NCBI GenBank assembly: GCA_035644815.1
Contig: DASQNU010000141.1
Location: forward strand, 1-13,324
Direction: 5' to 3'
Source: Brevibacillus_F sp035644815
Lineage (GTDB): Bacteria; Bacillota; Bacilli; Brevibacillales; Brevibacillaceae
DNA length: 13,324 nucleotides
The notes under the pieces: generated by a model
The model's input: only the letters and a program-made list of their open reading frames with translations
Database searches by the model: none
What the model was told of the DNA's origin: nothing
Shown: in pieces, positions 1-5,852 of the stretch
Layout: every line of letters begins with the position of its first letter
Position numbering within the stretch: position 1 is the stretch's first letter
Position numbers and translations under genes: made by a program

Positions 1-49
1 AGGACTGAAAATCCTCGTGTCGGCGGTTCGATTCCGTCCCGAGCCACCA
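1..49 (+). tRNA. tRNA-Phe (GAA), 3' part only
   Basis: The window opens inside the anticodon arm. The anticodon GAA is at 7-9, the T arm is at 22-38, the acceptor strand CCGAGCC is at 39-45, the discriminator A is at 46 and CCA is encoded at 47-49. The 5' half lies outside the window. It is the first visible member of a co-directional tRNA operon. Confidence 0.93.
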
Positions 50-53
50 CTAC

Positions 54-127
54 AGGGGCATAGTTTAACGGTAGAACGAAGGTCTCCAAAACCTTTGGTG
101 TGGGTTCGATTCCTACTGCCCCTGCCA
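54..127 (+). tRNA. tRNA-Trp (CCA)
   Basis: The acceptor stem AGGGGCA/TGCCCCT closes the cloverleaf. The anticodon CCA is at 86-88, the T loop is canonical and the 3' CCA is encoded at 125-127. It starts four bases after tRNA-Phe, consistent with one transcript. Confidence 0.96.
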
Positions 128-148
128 TATCACTTAACAAATTAGCAT

Positions 149-225
149 GGCGGTCGTGGCGAAGTGGTTAACGCATCGGATTGTGGCTCCGACACTCGTG
201 GGTTCGATTCCCATCGATCGCCCCA
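149..225 (+). tRNA. tRNA-His (GTG)
   Basis: The anticodon GTG is at 183-185. The acceptor stem is GCGGTCG (150-156) with CGATCGC (215-221). The extra G-1 typical of tRNA-His is encoded at 149 and can face the discriminator C at 222. CCA is encoded at 223-225. Confidence 0.96.
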
Positions 226-239
226 CTGCTTTTCTATTT

Positions 240-314
240 TGGGGTATAGCCAAGCGGTAAGGCAACGGACTTTGACTCCGTCATTCCTAGGTTCGAATCC
301 TAGTACCCCAGCCA
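240..314 (+). tRNA. tRNA-Gln (TTG)
   Basis: The anticodon TTG is at 272-274. The acceptor stem TGGGGTA/TACCCCA pairs fully. The discriminator is G at 311 and CCA is encoded at 312-314. Confidence 0.96.
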
Positions 315-324
315 GTTTTGCAAT

Positions 325-397
325 GAGCCATTAGCTCAGTTGTTAGAGCATCTGACTTTTAATCAGAGGGTCGAAGGTTCGAGTCCTTCATGGCTCA
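325..397 (+). tRNA. tRNA-Lys (TTT), CCA not encoded
   Basis: The anticodon TTT is at 358-360. The acceptor stem GAGCCAT/ATGGCTC pairs fully and the discriminator A is at 397. The next bases are CCT, not CCA, so the tail must be added by nucleotidyltransferase. Most neighbours in this operon encode CCA. Confidence 0.94.
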
Positions 398-410
398 CCT
401 GTACTAATTA

Positions 411-465
411 CCCCAAAAAGTGAAGCGAAAAGCTTCGTAGCATATTCCGAGTACTTTTCGGGGAC
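411..465 (+). repeat. Inter-tRNA hairpin element, copy 1
   Basis: This sits between tRNA-Lys and tRNA-Leu(CAG). The outer arms 411-421 and 453-463 pair at 10 of 11 positions (CCCC with GGGG, then A/T). An inner stem GAAGC/GCTTC (422-426 and 431-435) forms with a GAAAA loop. The last 22 bases (444-465) recur almost exactly at 605-626. AATTA occurs on both flanks (406-410 and 470-474), which might be a target duplication or chance. Function is unknown; RNA processing signal, small mobile element or structured spacer are all possible. Confidence 0.6.
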
Positions 466-480
466 CCCACAATTATACAT

Positions 481-567
481 GCGGTCATGGCGGAATTGGC
501 AGACGCGCTAGATTCAGGTTCTAGTGGTGGCAACACCGTGGAGGTTCAAGTCCTCTTGACCGCACCA
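481..567 (+). tRNA. tRNA-Leu (CAG)
   Basis: Class II tRNA with a long variable arm at about 525-541. The anticodon CAG is at 515-517. The acceptor stem GCGGTCA/TGACCGC pairs fully, the discriminator is A and CCA is encoded at 565-567. Confidence 0.96.
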
Positions 568-573
568 TACAAA

Positions 574-626
574 CCCCAAAAAATGAAGTTGTACTTCGAA
601 GTTGATTCCGAGTACTTTCCGGGGAC
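574..626 (+). repeat. Inter-tRNA hairpin element, copy 2
   Basis: Second copy of the element at 411-465, between tRNA-Leu(CAG) and tRNA-Gly(GCC). The CCCC/GGGG ends are kept, but the outer A/T stem pairs less well than in copy 1. The inner stem is GAAGT/ACTTC (585-589 and 593-597), so the closing pair changed from C-G in copy 1 to T-A here while pairing was kept. The 3' block 605-626 differs from copy 1 by a single base. Confidence 0.6.
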
Positions 627-639
627 ACCTAATTAGTTT

Positions 640-715
640 GCGGATGTAGCTCAATTGGTAGAGCGTCGCCTTGCCAAGGCGAAGGTCGCGGGTTCGAGAC
701 CCGTCGTCCGCTCCA
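640..715 (+). tRNA. tRNA-Gly (GCC)
   Basis: The anticodon GCC is at 673-675 in the loop TTGCCAA. The acceptor arms are GCGGATG (640-646) and CGTCCGC (705-711), with one G-T pair. The discriminator T is at 712 and CCA is encoded at 713-715. Confidence 0.96.
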
Positions 716-716
716 C

Positions 717-738
717 GAAAAACGTCTTGACGTTTTTC
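717..738 (+). repeat. Perfect hairpin in tRNA spacer
   Basis: GAAAAACGT and ACGTTTTTC form a perfect 9-bp stem around the loop CTTG, ending in a short T run. It starts two bases after the Gly CCA end. It could be a weak terminator or a processing site. The continuing tRNA genes make full termination here unlikely. Confidence 0.45.
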
Positions 739-754
739 ACCATATAACGTTTTT

Positions 755-831
755 GTGCCCTTAGCTCAGCTGGATAGAGCGTTTGACTACGAATCAAAAG
801 GTCGGGAGTTCGAATCTCTCAGGGCACGCCA
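755..831 (+). tRNA. tRNA-Arg (ACG)
   Basis: The anticodon ACG is at 789-791; its A34 is normally edited to inosine by TadA. The acceptor stem GTGCCCT/AGGGCAC pairs fully. CCA is encoded at 829-831. Confidence 0.96.
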
Positions 832-848
832 TTAATTTGAATATGGGC

Positions 849-883
849 CCCGCCCAACGTAGCGATAGCTTAAGTTGGGTGGG
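849..883 (+). repeat. Hairpin in tRNA-Arg/tRNA-Pro spacer
   Basis: Bases 849-858 pair with 874-883 as a 10-bp stem with one G-T pair. A 15-base loop holds a small AGC/GCT mini-stem. It is unrelated in sequence to the two copies at 411 and 574. No T run follows, so it is not a typical terminator. Confidence 0.45.
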
Positions 884-890
884 TTAATTT

Positions 891-967
891 CGGGAAGTAG
901 CTCAGCTTGGTAGAGTACTTGGCTTGGGACCAAGGGGTCGCAGGTTCGAATCCTGTCTTCCCGACCA
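891..967 (+). tRNA. tRNA-Pro (TGG)
   Basis: The anticodon TGG is at 925-927. The acceptor stem CGGGAAG/CTTCCCG pairs fully, the discriminator A is at 964 and CCA is encoded at 965-967. Confidence 0.96.
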
Positions 968-980
968 TGTAATTTCATAT

Positions 981-1060
981 GCCGGTATGGCGGAATTGGC
1001 AGACGCGCGCGACTCAAAATCGTGAGGGAAACCGTGGGGGTTCAAGTCCCTCTACCGGCA
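981..1060 (+). tRNA. tRNA-Leu (CAA), CCA not encoded
   Basis: Class II tRNA with an extended variable arm. The anticodon CAA is at 1015-1017. The acceptor stem GCCGGTA/TACCGGC pairs fully and the discriminator A is at 1060. It is followed by TCA, so CCA is not encoded. Confidence 0.92.
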
Positions 1061-1069
1061 TCATACTTT

Positions 1070-1137
1070 GCGGGTGTAGTTCAATGGTAGAACTCCAGCC
1101 TTCCAAGCTGGTAGTGGGTTCGATTCCCAACACGAGT
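1070..1137 (+). pseudogene. tRNA-Gly (TCC), degenerate 3' half
   Basis: The 5' part is a normal tRNA-Gly: acceptor GCGGGTG (1070-1076), D arm GTTC/GAAC, and anticodon arm CCAGC/GCTGG with TCC at 1102-1104. The 3' part is damaged. The variable loop is only 2-3 bases, the first T-stem pair is mismatched (G1114 with A1130), and the 3' acceptor strand reads CAC then GAGT instead of the CACCCGC needed to pair. There is no CCA. It is probably a pseudogene, so a functional tRNA-Gly(TCC) should exist elsewhere. Sequencing error is a less likely alternative because several separate defects occur. Confidence 0.6.
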
Positions 1138-1141
1138 CGCG

Positions 1142-1183
1142 CCGACAGGATCCATATCCAAGAAGTATATTATGTCCTGTCGG
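1142..1183 (+). repeat. 9-bp inverted repeat after the tRNA cluster
   Basis: CCGACAGGA (1142-1150) and TCCTGTCGG (1175-1183) are perfect inverted repeats around a 24-base AT-rich loop. A second short stem (1183-1189 with 1194-1200) follows. They sit between the damaged tRNA-Gly and the operon terminator and form a structured transcript tail of unknown role. Confidence 0.45.
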
Positions 1184-1213
1184 TTCCTGGAACCAGGGAC
1201 CAAAGGGTGAAAT

Positions 1214-1239
1214 AGCGGTTGCTTCGGCAGCCGTTTTTT
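1214..1239 (+). terminator. Rho-independent terminator of the tRNA operon
   Basis: The stem CGGTTGC/GCAGCCG with a TTCG tetraloop (1216-1233) is followed by six T residues. It is the first canonical terminator after the tRNA genes. Confidence 0.88.
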
Positions 1240-1314
1240 AGTTTCTCGGGCAAAGGATTGCTGCCTCTACCCTTTGACACATTAAATAATATGTCATTAC
1301 TGAATGTTACCGGT

Positions 1315-1343
1315 TTTTAAATAGGATTTAACTGACATATAAT
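1315..1343 (+). promoter_or_regulatory. Possible mqo promoter
   Basis: A consensus -10 TATAAT lies at 1338-1343. The matching -35 position (1315-1320, TTTTAA) is poor. Other AT-rich -10-like boxes occur at 1375-1380 and 1391-1396, so the start point is uncertain. The 240-base gap before mqo holds no gene. It also contains CAAAGGGT at 1201-1208 and its inverse at 1269-1276, one on each side of the terminator. Confidence 0.3.
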
Positions 1344-1481
1344 AGCAAATCTTTTATTCAATAAATAATAGTGATACAATATGAAAAGGTTATAATTGAT
1401 CCGGAAAAGGTGTGGATAGGTGTAGCCAAACAGGAACGCCTGCATCTTTTCTTCAAATATTAACGTGTTAGGACGGTAAAA

Positions 1482-2984
1482 ATGAGCAACAGACAAACCA
1501 AAACAGACGTTATCTTAATTGGTGCCGGAATCATGAGTGCGACGTTGGGAACACTGCTGAAAGAATTAGTGCCGGACTGGAAAATTACAGTGTTTGAGAA
1601 GCTCGAAAATGCAGGAGAAGAAAGTTCTAACGAATGGAATAATGCGGGAACGGGGCACGCAGCACTGTGCGAGCTTAACTACACTGTCGAAAAAACGGAC
1701 GGATCCATAGATGTTAGCAAAGCTTTAAAAATTAATGAAGAGTATCAGGTTTCCAAGCAGTTTTGGTCTTATCTTGTTAACAGCAATCTGATACGTAATC
1801 CGCAGGACTTTATCAGGCCATTGCCCCATCTGAGTTTAGTACATGGGGAAGAAAATGTTACGTTTTTAAAAAAGCGTTTTGAAGCGCTGGCTAACAATCC
1901 TCTGTTTCAAGGGATGGAATTTTCCGATGACCCGGAAAAATTGATGGAATGGATTCCGCTGATTATGAAAGACCGGACATTGAATGAACCTATAGCGGCA
2001 ACAAAAATCGATTCGGGAACGGATGTTAACTTTGGCGCTTTAACACGCATGCTGTTTGACCACTTAAGGAGTAAAAACGTCGATATCAAATTCAAACATA
2101 ATGTTGATGATATTAAACGTACTAGCGACGGCTCGTGGGAGTTGAAAGTGCGGAATGTGGATAGCGGTACCGTTGAACGCCATACTGCGCAATTCGTCTT
2201 TATCGGAGGCGGTGGAGGAAGTCTGCCTTTACTGCAAAAATCCGGTATTCCTGAAGGAAAGCATATTGGAGGATTCCCGGTAAGCGGACTATTTATGGTG
2301 TGTAATAATCCGGACGTTGTAGCCCAGCACCATGCGAAAGTATACGGTAAAGCTAAGGTTGGTGCTCCTCCAATGTCTGTCCCGCATCTTGACACTAGAT
2401 TTATCGATAATAAAAAAACCTTGCTTTTTGGACCGTTTGCCGGCTTCTCACCAAAATTTTTGAAAACCGGTTCCATGTTTGATTTGATAGGTTCCGTAAA
2501 ACCGAATAATGTGTTAACAATGTTGGCAGCAGGCGCAAAAAACGTTCCGTTGACAAAATACCTGATCCAGCAAGTTATGTTATCAAAAGAAGAGCGCATG
2601 GAAGAGTTACGCGAGTTTATCCCGACCGCCAAAAGCGAGGATTGGGATATTGTGGTAGCTGGCCAACGTGTGCAAGTTATCAAAGATACTACTACCGGCG
2701 GCAAAGGAACGCTTCAATTTGGCACGGAAGTAATTAGCGCCGCTGATGGCTCGATAGCTGCATTGCTCGGCGCTTCTCCGGGTGCTTCTACCGCCGTTTC
2801 GGTCATGCTTGAGTTAATAGAAAAATGCTTCCCTCAACATGTAAAAGCGTGGGAACCGAAAATAAAAGAAATGATTCCTTCTTATGGCGTGTCACTTTTG
2901 AAAAACCCAGAGCTTATCGATGAAATTAATACTTCAACAGCTCGGGCGCTTGGTCTACACCGTGAATTAGCTCTCGTAAAGTGA
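1482..2984 (+). CDS. mqo: Malate:quinone oxidoreductase
   Basis: FAD-dependent, membrane-associated enzyme that oxidises L-malate to oxaloacetate and passes electrons directly to the quinone pool. It is an NAD-independent route through the malate step of the TCA cycle. The 500-residue length matches the family. A dinucleotide-binding motif G14-A-G16 with S19 follows a hydrophobic strand at the N-terminus, and an acidic residue E39 ends the second strand as in FAD proteins. The segment around residues 48-66 (SSNEWNNAGTGHAALCELNY) is highly characteristic of Mqo, as is the SPGASTAVSVMLELI block near the C-terminus. ATG 1482 has a modest AGGA site eight bases upstream. The gene is a single unit between two terminators. 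It looks more AT-rich than the genes from 4629 on. Confidence 0.96.
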   Translation: MSNRQTKTDVILIGAGIMSATLGTLLKELVPDWKITVFEKLENAGEESSNEWNNAGTGHAALCELNYTVEKTDGSIDVSKALKINEEYQVSKQFWSYLVNSNLIRNPQDFIRPLPHLSLVHGEENVTFLKKRFEALANNPLFQGMEFSDDPEKLMEWIPLIMKDRTLNEPIAATKIDSGTDVNFGALTRMLFDHLRSKNVDIKFKHNVDDIKRTSDGSWELKVRNVDSGTVERHTAQFVFIGGGGGSLPLLQKSGIPEGKHIGGFPVSGLFMVCNNPDVVAQHHAKVYGKAKVGAPPMSVPHLDTRFIDNKKTLLFGPFAGFSPKFLKTGSMFDLIGSVKPNNVLTMLAAGAKNVPLTKYLIQQVMLSKEERMEELREFIPTAKSEDWDIVVAGQRVQVIKDTTTGGKGTLQFGTEVISAADGSIAALLGASPGASTAVSVMLELIEKCFPQHVKAWEPKIKEMIPSYGVSLLKNPELIDEINTSTARALGLHRELALVK

Positions 2985-3057
2985 TCAAAAGACATTTTCG
3001 TAATGGAAAGTGGATTCCCATGCACCAAAGAGATGCTTCGATAGTAAATGAATCGTG

Positions 3058-3086
3058 AAAGCCAGCCTAAATAGGCTGGCTTTTTT
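3058..3086 (+). terminator. Terminator of mqo
   Basis: GCCAGCC (3061-3067) and GGCTGGC (3074-3080) form a perfect GC-rich stem, extended by AAA/TTT and followed by six T residues. It lies about 75 bases after the mqo stop. Confidence 0.92.
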
Positions 3087-3110
3087 CAATTAACTTCCTG
3101 GAATTGCACA

Positions 3111-3138
3111 AAAACAAGGGTGGCTAATTGCCACCCTT
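3111..3138 (-). terminator. Terminator of the methyltransferase gene
   Basis: AAGGGTGGC (3116-3124) and GCCACCCTT (3130-3138) form a perfect 9-bp stem with a 5-base loop. On the minus strand it is followed by GTTTTTG, so it suits the gene that ends at 3243. About 100 bases between stem and stop codon hold nothing I can assign. Confidence 0.75.
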
Positions 3139-3242
3139 CTGTAACGAAGGTATTCATTAATCAATTGTCAGGAGCAAGGTGGAATGTAAAACGGTGGTAT
3201 CCGAATCCAACTGCGTTTATGTTGGCAATGAGGCTACTGCTG

Positions 3243-3923
3243 TCATTTTTTCAACGCAAACAAAGTGAGAAAACTAAGTGCCTGCTGGAGTTCTCGAGCT
3301 AACCCCTTTGTGAGCGCCTCATTGACACCTTCCCGGTAAACAGGCTCCTCTGCAACCAGTGTATACCCATTTTCCAGAGCCAAACGTTTCGCTTCCCATG
3401 GCATAACAGTGTTTTGAATCACCGATTCGCCATAGAGGCGACGGTAGCTGTAGGCTCGAGGCCCGGCAGTTGGACCCAGGATGCCAAGCACCAGGATGCC
3501 GTCTGGTTGGAGCACACGATACAACTCACGCAGCGTATGCAACGGAGATTCGGTAAATTCAACGACATTGATCGCCAAGATACCAGCGAAGTGGTGATCG
3601 GGAAATGGCAGCGAGGTAATCGATCCTTGTTGAAAATGGACAGATAGCCCGGGCTCAGTTTGTTTGGCAGCGATCTCGATCATCTCAGCGGAAAGATCGA
3701 GGCCCTCGACGTGGTAGCCCGCTTTTGCCAGTTTTCTGCTTGCATATCCATCTCCGCAGCCAGCATCCAAAATTGCTCCCGAATCCGGAGAGATGTATCG
3801 CGTAAAAAGGGGGAGAATGGTCTTGCGGCTGCCTTTCTCCCACATTTCCTCACTGCGTGCATGCCAGTCGGCGGCATTATTGTCCCAAGCCTGCTCGACA
3901 TGGCTGTTCCAGTTATTTGTCAT
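3243..3923 (-). CDS. Class I SAM-dependent methyltransferase
   Basis: Probable small-molecule methyltransferase of the Methyltransf_11 (UbiE/YcgJ-like) type, cytoplasmic, substrate unknown. Motif I is ILDAGCGDGYA with D53, G55, G57 and G59. An acidic residue at the end of strand 2 (GLDLS, D76) would bind the SAM ribose. The SLPFPDHHF segment (about 104-112) and the post-motif LQPDG (138-142) are typical. ATG 3923 was chosen because AGGAGG lies seven bases upstream; a longer reading with nine more residues would start inside or before that site. The product is 226 residues. It is monocistronic and convergent with mqo. Fold assignment is secure, but no neighbour points to a pathway. Confidence 0.85.
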   Translation of the reverse strand: MTNNWNSHVEQAWDNNAADWHARSEEMWEKGSRKTILPLFTRYISPDSGAILDAGCGDGYASRKLAKAGYHVEGLDLSAEMIEIAAKQTEPGLSVHFQQGSITSLPFPDHHFAGILAINVVEFTESPLHTLRELYRVLQPDGILVLGILGPTAGPRAYSYRRLYGESVIQNTVMPWEAKRLALENGYTLVAEEPVYREGVNEALTKGLARELQQALSFLTLFALKK

Positions 3924-3967
3924 GAAACGCCCTCCTTTTCCTCCCTTCATTCTACTCGTGCTGGACG

Positions 3968-4000
3968 AAAAGAAAAAGAAGCGCCGGGGATAAGCGCTTC
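3968..4000 (-). terminator. Terminator of the 4023-4415 gene
   Basis: GAAGCGC (3978-3984) and GCGCTTC (3994-4000) form a 7-bp stem with a 9-base loop. On the minus strand a TTTTTCTTTT tail follows. It lies 23 bases beyond the stop codon. Confidence 0.8.
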
Positions 4001-4022
4001 CGAATTTACGATACCAAAGCGA

Positions 4023-4415
4023 TTAAGATTGACCAAAAGGGGATTGCTGAGATGGTGCAGAGGAGAATACGCTGCTGCTGAACGGAGTAGCTGCGGTTCC
4101 TCCCACGCCTACATTGGAAGAAGTAGATGTCAGATTGGTACCGACGTTAACGTTTGAACGTACGGGCTCAAAAGAGGAAGGAGTCGTGTACGGATAGGCA
4201 GTTTGCGCCGTCCGTGACGCTTCTGTCGCCAATTGTGCGGTCATGGACTGGAGCTGTTGCAGCATCGCAGTCGCTTGTGTTTCCGTTGCCGCCAGATTCT
4301 GTAATTGATTGGCTAGGCTGCGCAGCGTATTGGCATTATTCCGTTCGTTTTGTTGGAGTTGATTGATGAGTCGCTGCACTTCGCTGACCAAATTATTCGT
4401 GTGATAAGGATACAT
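4023..4415 (-). CDS. Small protein, coiled-coil-like N-terminus and Ser/Thr/Asn-rich tail
   Basis: I do not recognise the family. The product is 130 residues and contains no Lys, Asp, Cys or Trp. Residues about 8-70 form a Gln/Asn/Leu-rich helix with heptad-like hydrophobic spacing, probably a coiled coil. Residues about 75-130 are low-complexity Ser, Thr, Gly, Asn, Ala and Pro, likely disordered. There is no signal peptide or membrane segment. ATG 4415 is preceded by GGGAGG ten bases upstream; a GTG at 4433 overlaps that site and is less likely. The gene has its own terminator, a good ribosome site and coding-like composition, so it is probably real. Such composition is common in spore surface or structural proteins, but that is only a guess. 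Confidence 0.65.
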   Translation of the reverse strand: MYPYHTNNLVSEVQRLINQLQQNERNNANTLRSLANQLQNLAATETQATAMLQQLQSMTAQLATEASRTAQTAYPYTTPSSFEPVRSNVNVGTNLTSTSSNVGVGGTAATPFSSSVFSSAPSQQSPFGQS

Positions 4416-4554
4416 CCAACGAATACCTCCCACGCATCTGTAGAATGTCTTTCACCAGATAATCTTTCTCCAGCAAAGGAAAATTATGCATGCGGTTTGC
4501 TTTGTCCATCCATTGCTTTAACGTTGAAAAGCGCTTATGCGGTGGTCGGTGTTC

Positions 4555-4583
4555 TTGCGAAAGAAAGCGCTGTCATAGTAATC
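4555..4583 (+). promoter_or_regulatory. Possible promoter of hppD
   Basis: TTGCGA (4555-4560), a 17-base spacer and AGTAAT (4578-4583) give a plausible vegetative promoter about 45 bases before the start codon. The match is four of six in each box. A cre-like box occupies the spacer. Confidence 0.35.
4563..4576 (+). promoter_or_regulatory. Putative cre (CcpA) site upstream of hppD
   Basis: AGAAAGCGCTGTCA matches the cre consensus TGWAARCGYTWWCA at 12 of 14 positions. It lies between the candidate -35 and -10, a placement that would repress in the presence of preferred carbon sources. A second box with the same AAAGCGCTTA core but poor ends (10 of 14) is centred at 4532/4533, 37 bases upstream. 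Regulation is inferred from sequence only. Confidence 0.45.
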
Positions 4584-4628
4584 TCGGTGGTAAGAAGAGG
4601 GAAAATTCAATCGTTGGAGGCGAAGGTT

Positions 4629-5717
4629 ATGGGGAACGATTTCTTTCCGATCAAGGACTGGAATCATGTTGAGTTTTATGTAGGGAATGCCAAGCAAGCG
4701 ATGCATTACTTTGTCAAAGCTTTCGGTTTTGATGTCGTTGCCTATGCTGGCTTGGAAACAGGCTCGCGTGAAAAGGTGTCCTATGTACTGAAGCAGAACC
4801 ATCTGACGTTTGTTCTCAGCGGTGCATTAAGCCCAGAAGGTCAAATCGCGGAATTCGTGAAAAAGCATGGCGATGGGGTTAAAGACGTAGCGATGACAGT
4901 GGAGGACTGTGAGCAAGCCTACCGTGAGGCTGTCTCACGGGGGGCAATTCCGATCATGGAGCCTACCGAATATAGCGATGAGCACGGCTCTGTGAAGAAA
5001 GCAGCGATTGGCACCTACGGGGATAACATACACACCTTCATTGAACGCCAAGACTACAAGGGGGTGTTTTTGCCGGGATATGTACCGTTTGAAGCTCCAG
5101 TCAAGCAAGAAAGCACAGGCTTGATTGGCATCGACCACATCGTCGGCAACGTGGAAGTGATGGACGAGTGGGTGTCCTATTATGAAAAAGTGATGGGCTT
5201 TACCTCGGCGCAAAATTTCAGCGATGATGATATTTCCACAGAATACTCGGCGCTTATGTCCAAGGTGATGCAAAGCGGAACGGGACGCATCAAATTTCCG
5301 ATCAACGAACCGGCAGAAGGCAAACGGAAATCTCAAATTCAGGAATTTCTTGAGTTTTATCATGGTCCGGGTGTCCAGCACATTGCCTTGCTTACCAATG
5401 ATATCGTGACAACGGTCGCCAAGCTGCGGGAAAATGGCGTAGATTTTCTCCGGGTGCCTGAAACTTACTACGATGATTTGAAAGAGCGGATCGGGGCGAT
5501 TGACGAGGATATTGAGGAATTGCGCAAACTGCACATACTCGTCGACCGAGATGATGAAGGCTATTTGCTCCAATTATTCAGCAAGCCAATTGTCGACAGA
5601 CCGACCCTGTTTGTGGAGATCATCCAGCGAAAAGGGGCACGCGGATTCGGAAACGGAAACTTCAAAGCCTTGTTTGAAGCTCTGGAGCGCGAGCAGGCCA
5701 ATCGCGGCAATCTGTAA
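4629..5717 (+). CDS. hppD: 4-hydroxyphenylpyruvate dioxygenase
   Basis: Non-haem Fe(II) enzyme that converts 4-hydroxyphenylpyruvate to homogentisate in tyrosine catabolism. It has two VOC-fold halves: residues about 12-140 (starting NHVEFYVGN) and 165-335 (starting GIDHIVGNV). The expected metal ligands are visible as H170 (GIDH), H251 (GVQHIA) and E330 (LFVEIIQR). The C-terminal signature RKGARGFGNGNFKALFEALE is intact. Length is 362 residues, normal for the family. ATG 4629 follows TTGGAGG at eight bases; the upstream open frame lacks family similarity. No other homogentisate-pathway gene (hmgA, fahA) is beside it, so the rest of the pathway must be elsewhere. Confidence 0.97.
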   Translation: MGNDFFPIKDWNHVEFYVGNAKQAMHYFVKAFGFDVVAYAGLETGSREKVSYVLKQNHLTFVLSGALSPEGQIAEFVKKHGDGVKDVAMTVEDCEQAYREAVSRGAIPIMEPTEYSDEHGSVKKAAIGTYGDNIHTFIERQDYKGVFLPGYVPFEAPVKQESTGLIGIDHIVGNVEVMDEWVSYYEKVMGFTSAQNFSDDDISTEYSALMSKVMQSGTGRIKFPINEPAEGKRKSQIQEFLEFYHGPGVQHIALLTNDIVTTVAKLRENGVDFLRVPETYYDDLKERIGAIDEDIEELRKLHILVDRDDEGYLLQLFSKPIVDRPTLFVEIIQRKGARGFGNGNFKALFEALEREQANRGNL

Positions 5718-5736
5718 TTCCATCAGAGCGGACAGC

Positions 5737-5768
5737 AACCCTCCCCCAGTCTGGGCGGAGGTTTTTTT
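5737..5768 (+). terminator. Terminator of hppD
   Basis: CCTCC plus CCCA (5740-5748) pairs with TGGG plus GGAGG (5752-5761), with one bulged C at 5756. Seven T residues follow. It separates hppD from the lytS promoter. Confidence 0.88.
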
Positions 5769-5775
5769 CTATCCC

Positions 5776-5805
5776 TTGACCAATGCCACTGTCCCTGTTG
5801 ATAAT
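5776..5805 (+). promoter_or_regulatory. Promoter of the lytS-lytT operon
   Basis: TTGACC (-35, 5776-5781), an 18-base spacer and GATAAT (-10, 5800-5805) lie directly after the hppD terminator and about 48 bases before the GTG start. Both boxes match the vegetative consensus at five of six positions. Confidence 0.6.
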
Positions 5806-5852
5806 AGAAAGATACATAATATTCTTGCTACTCACACTAGGGAGGGATGGGT

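Noticed and set aside
411..626. CRISPR-like repeat-spacer array
   Set aside because: Only two imperfect copies occur, each between tRNA genes, and the repeats are internally structured with no unique spacers of uniform length.
832..1215. Open frames on both strands over tRNA-Pro, tRNA-Leu and tRNA-Gly
   Set aside because: They are translations of tRNA genes (the familiar RIRTCDPLVP and WRNWQTRA peptides) and do not encode protein.
1201..1239. T-box-like motif (AAAGGGTG...AGCGG) before a terminator
   Set aside because: The resemblance to the T-box core is partial, no specifier stem is evident, and the downstream gene is mqo, not a synthetase or amino-acid gene.
1907..2704. 265-codon open frame on the minus strand inside mqo
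   Set aside because: It lies opposite a clear Mqo coding sequence, has no ribosome site I can see, and shows no family signature.
3120..3302. 60-codon plus-strand frame after mqo
   Set aside because: It begins inside a terminator hairpin and runs into the methyltransferase gene. I could not link its peptide to a family, though a decayed gene fragment cannot be excluded.
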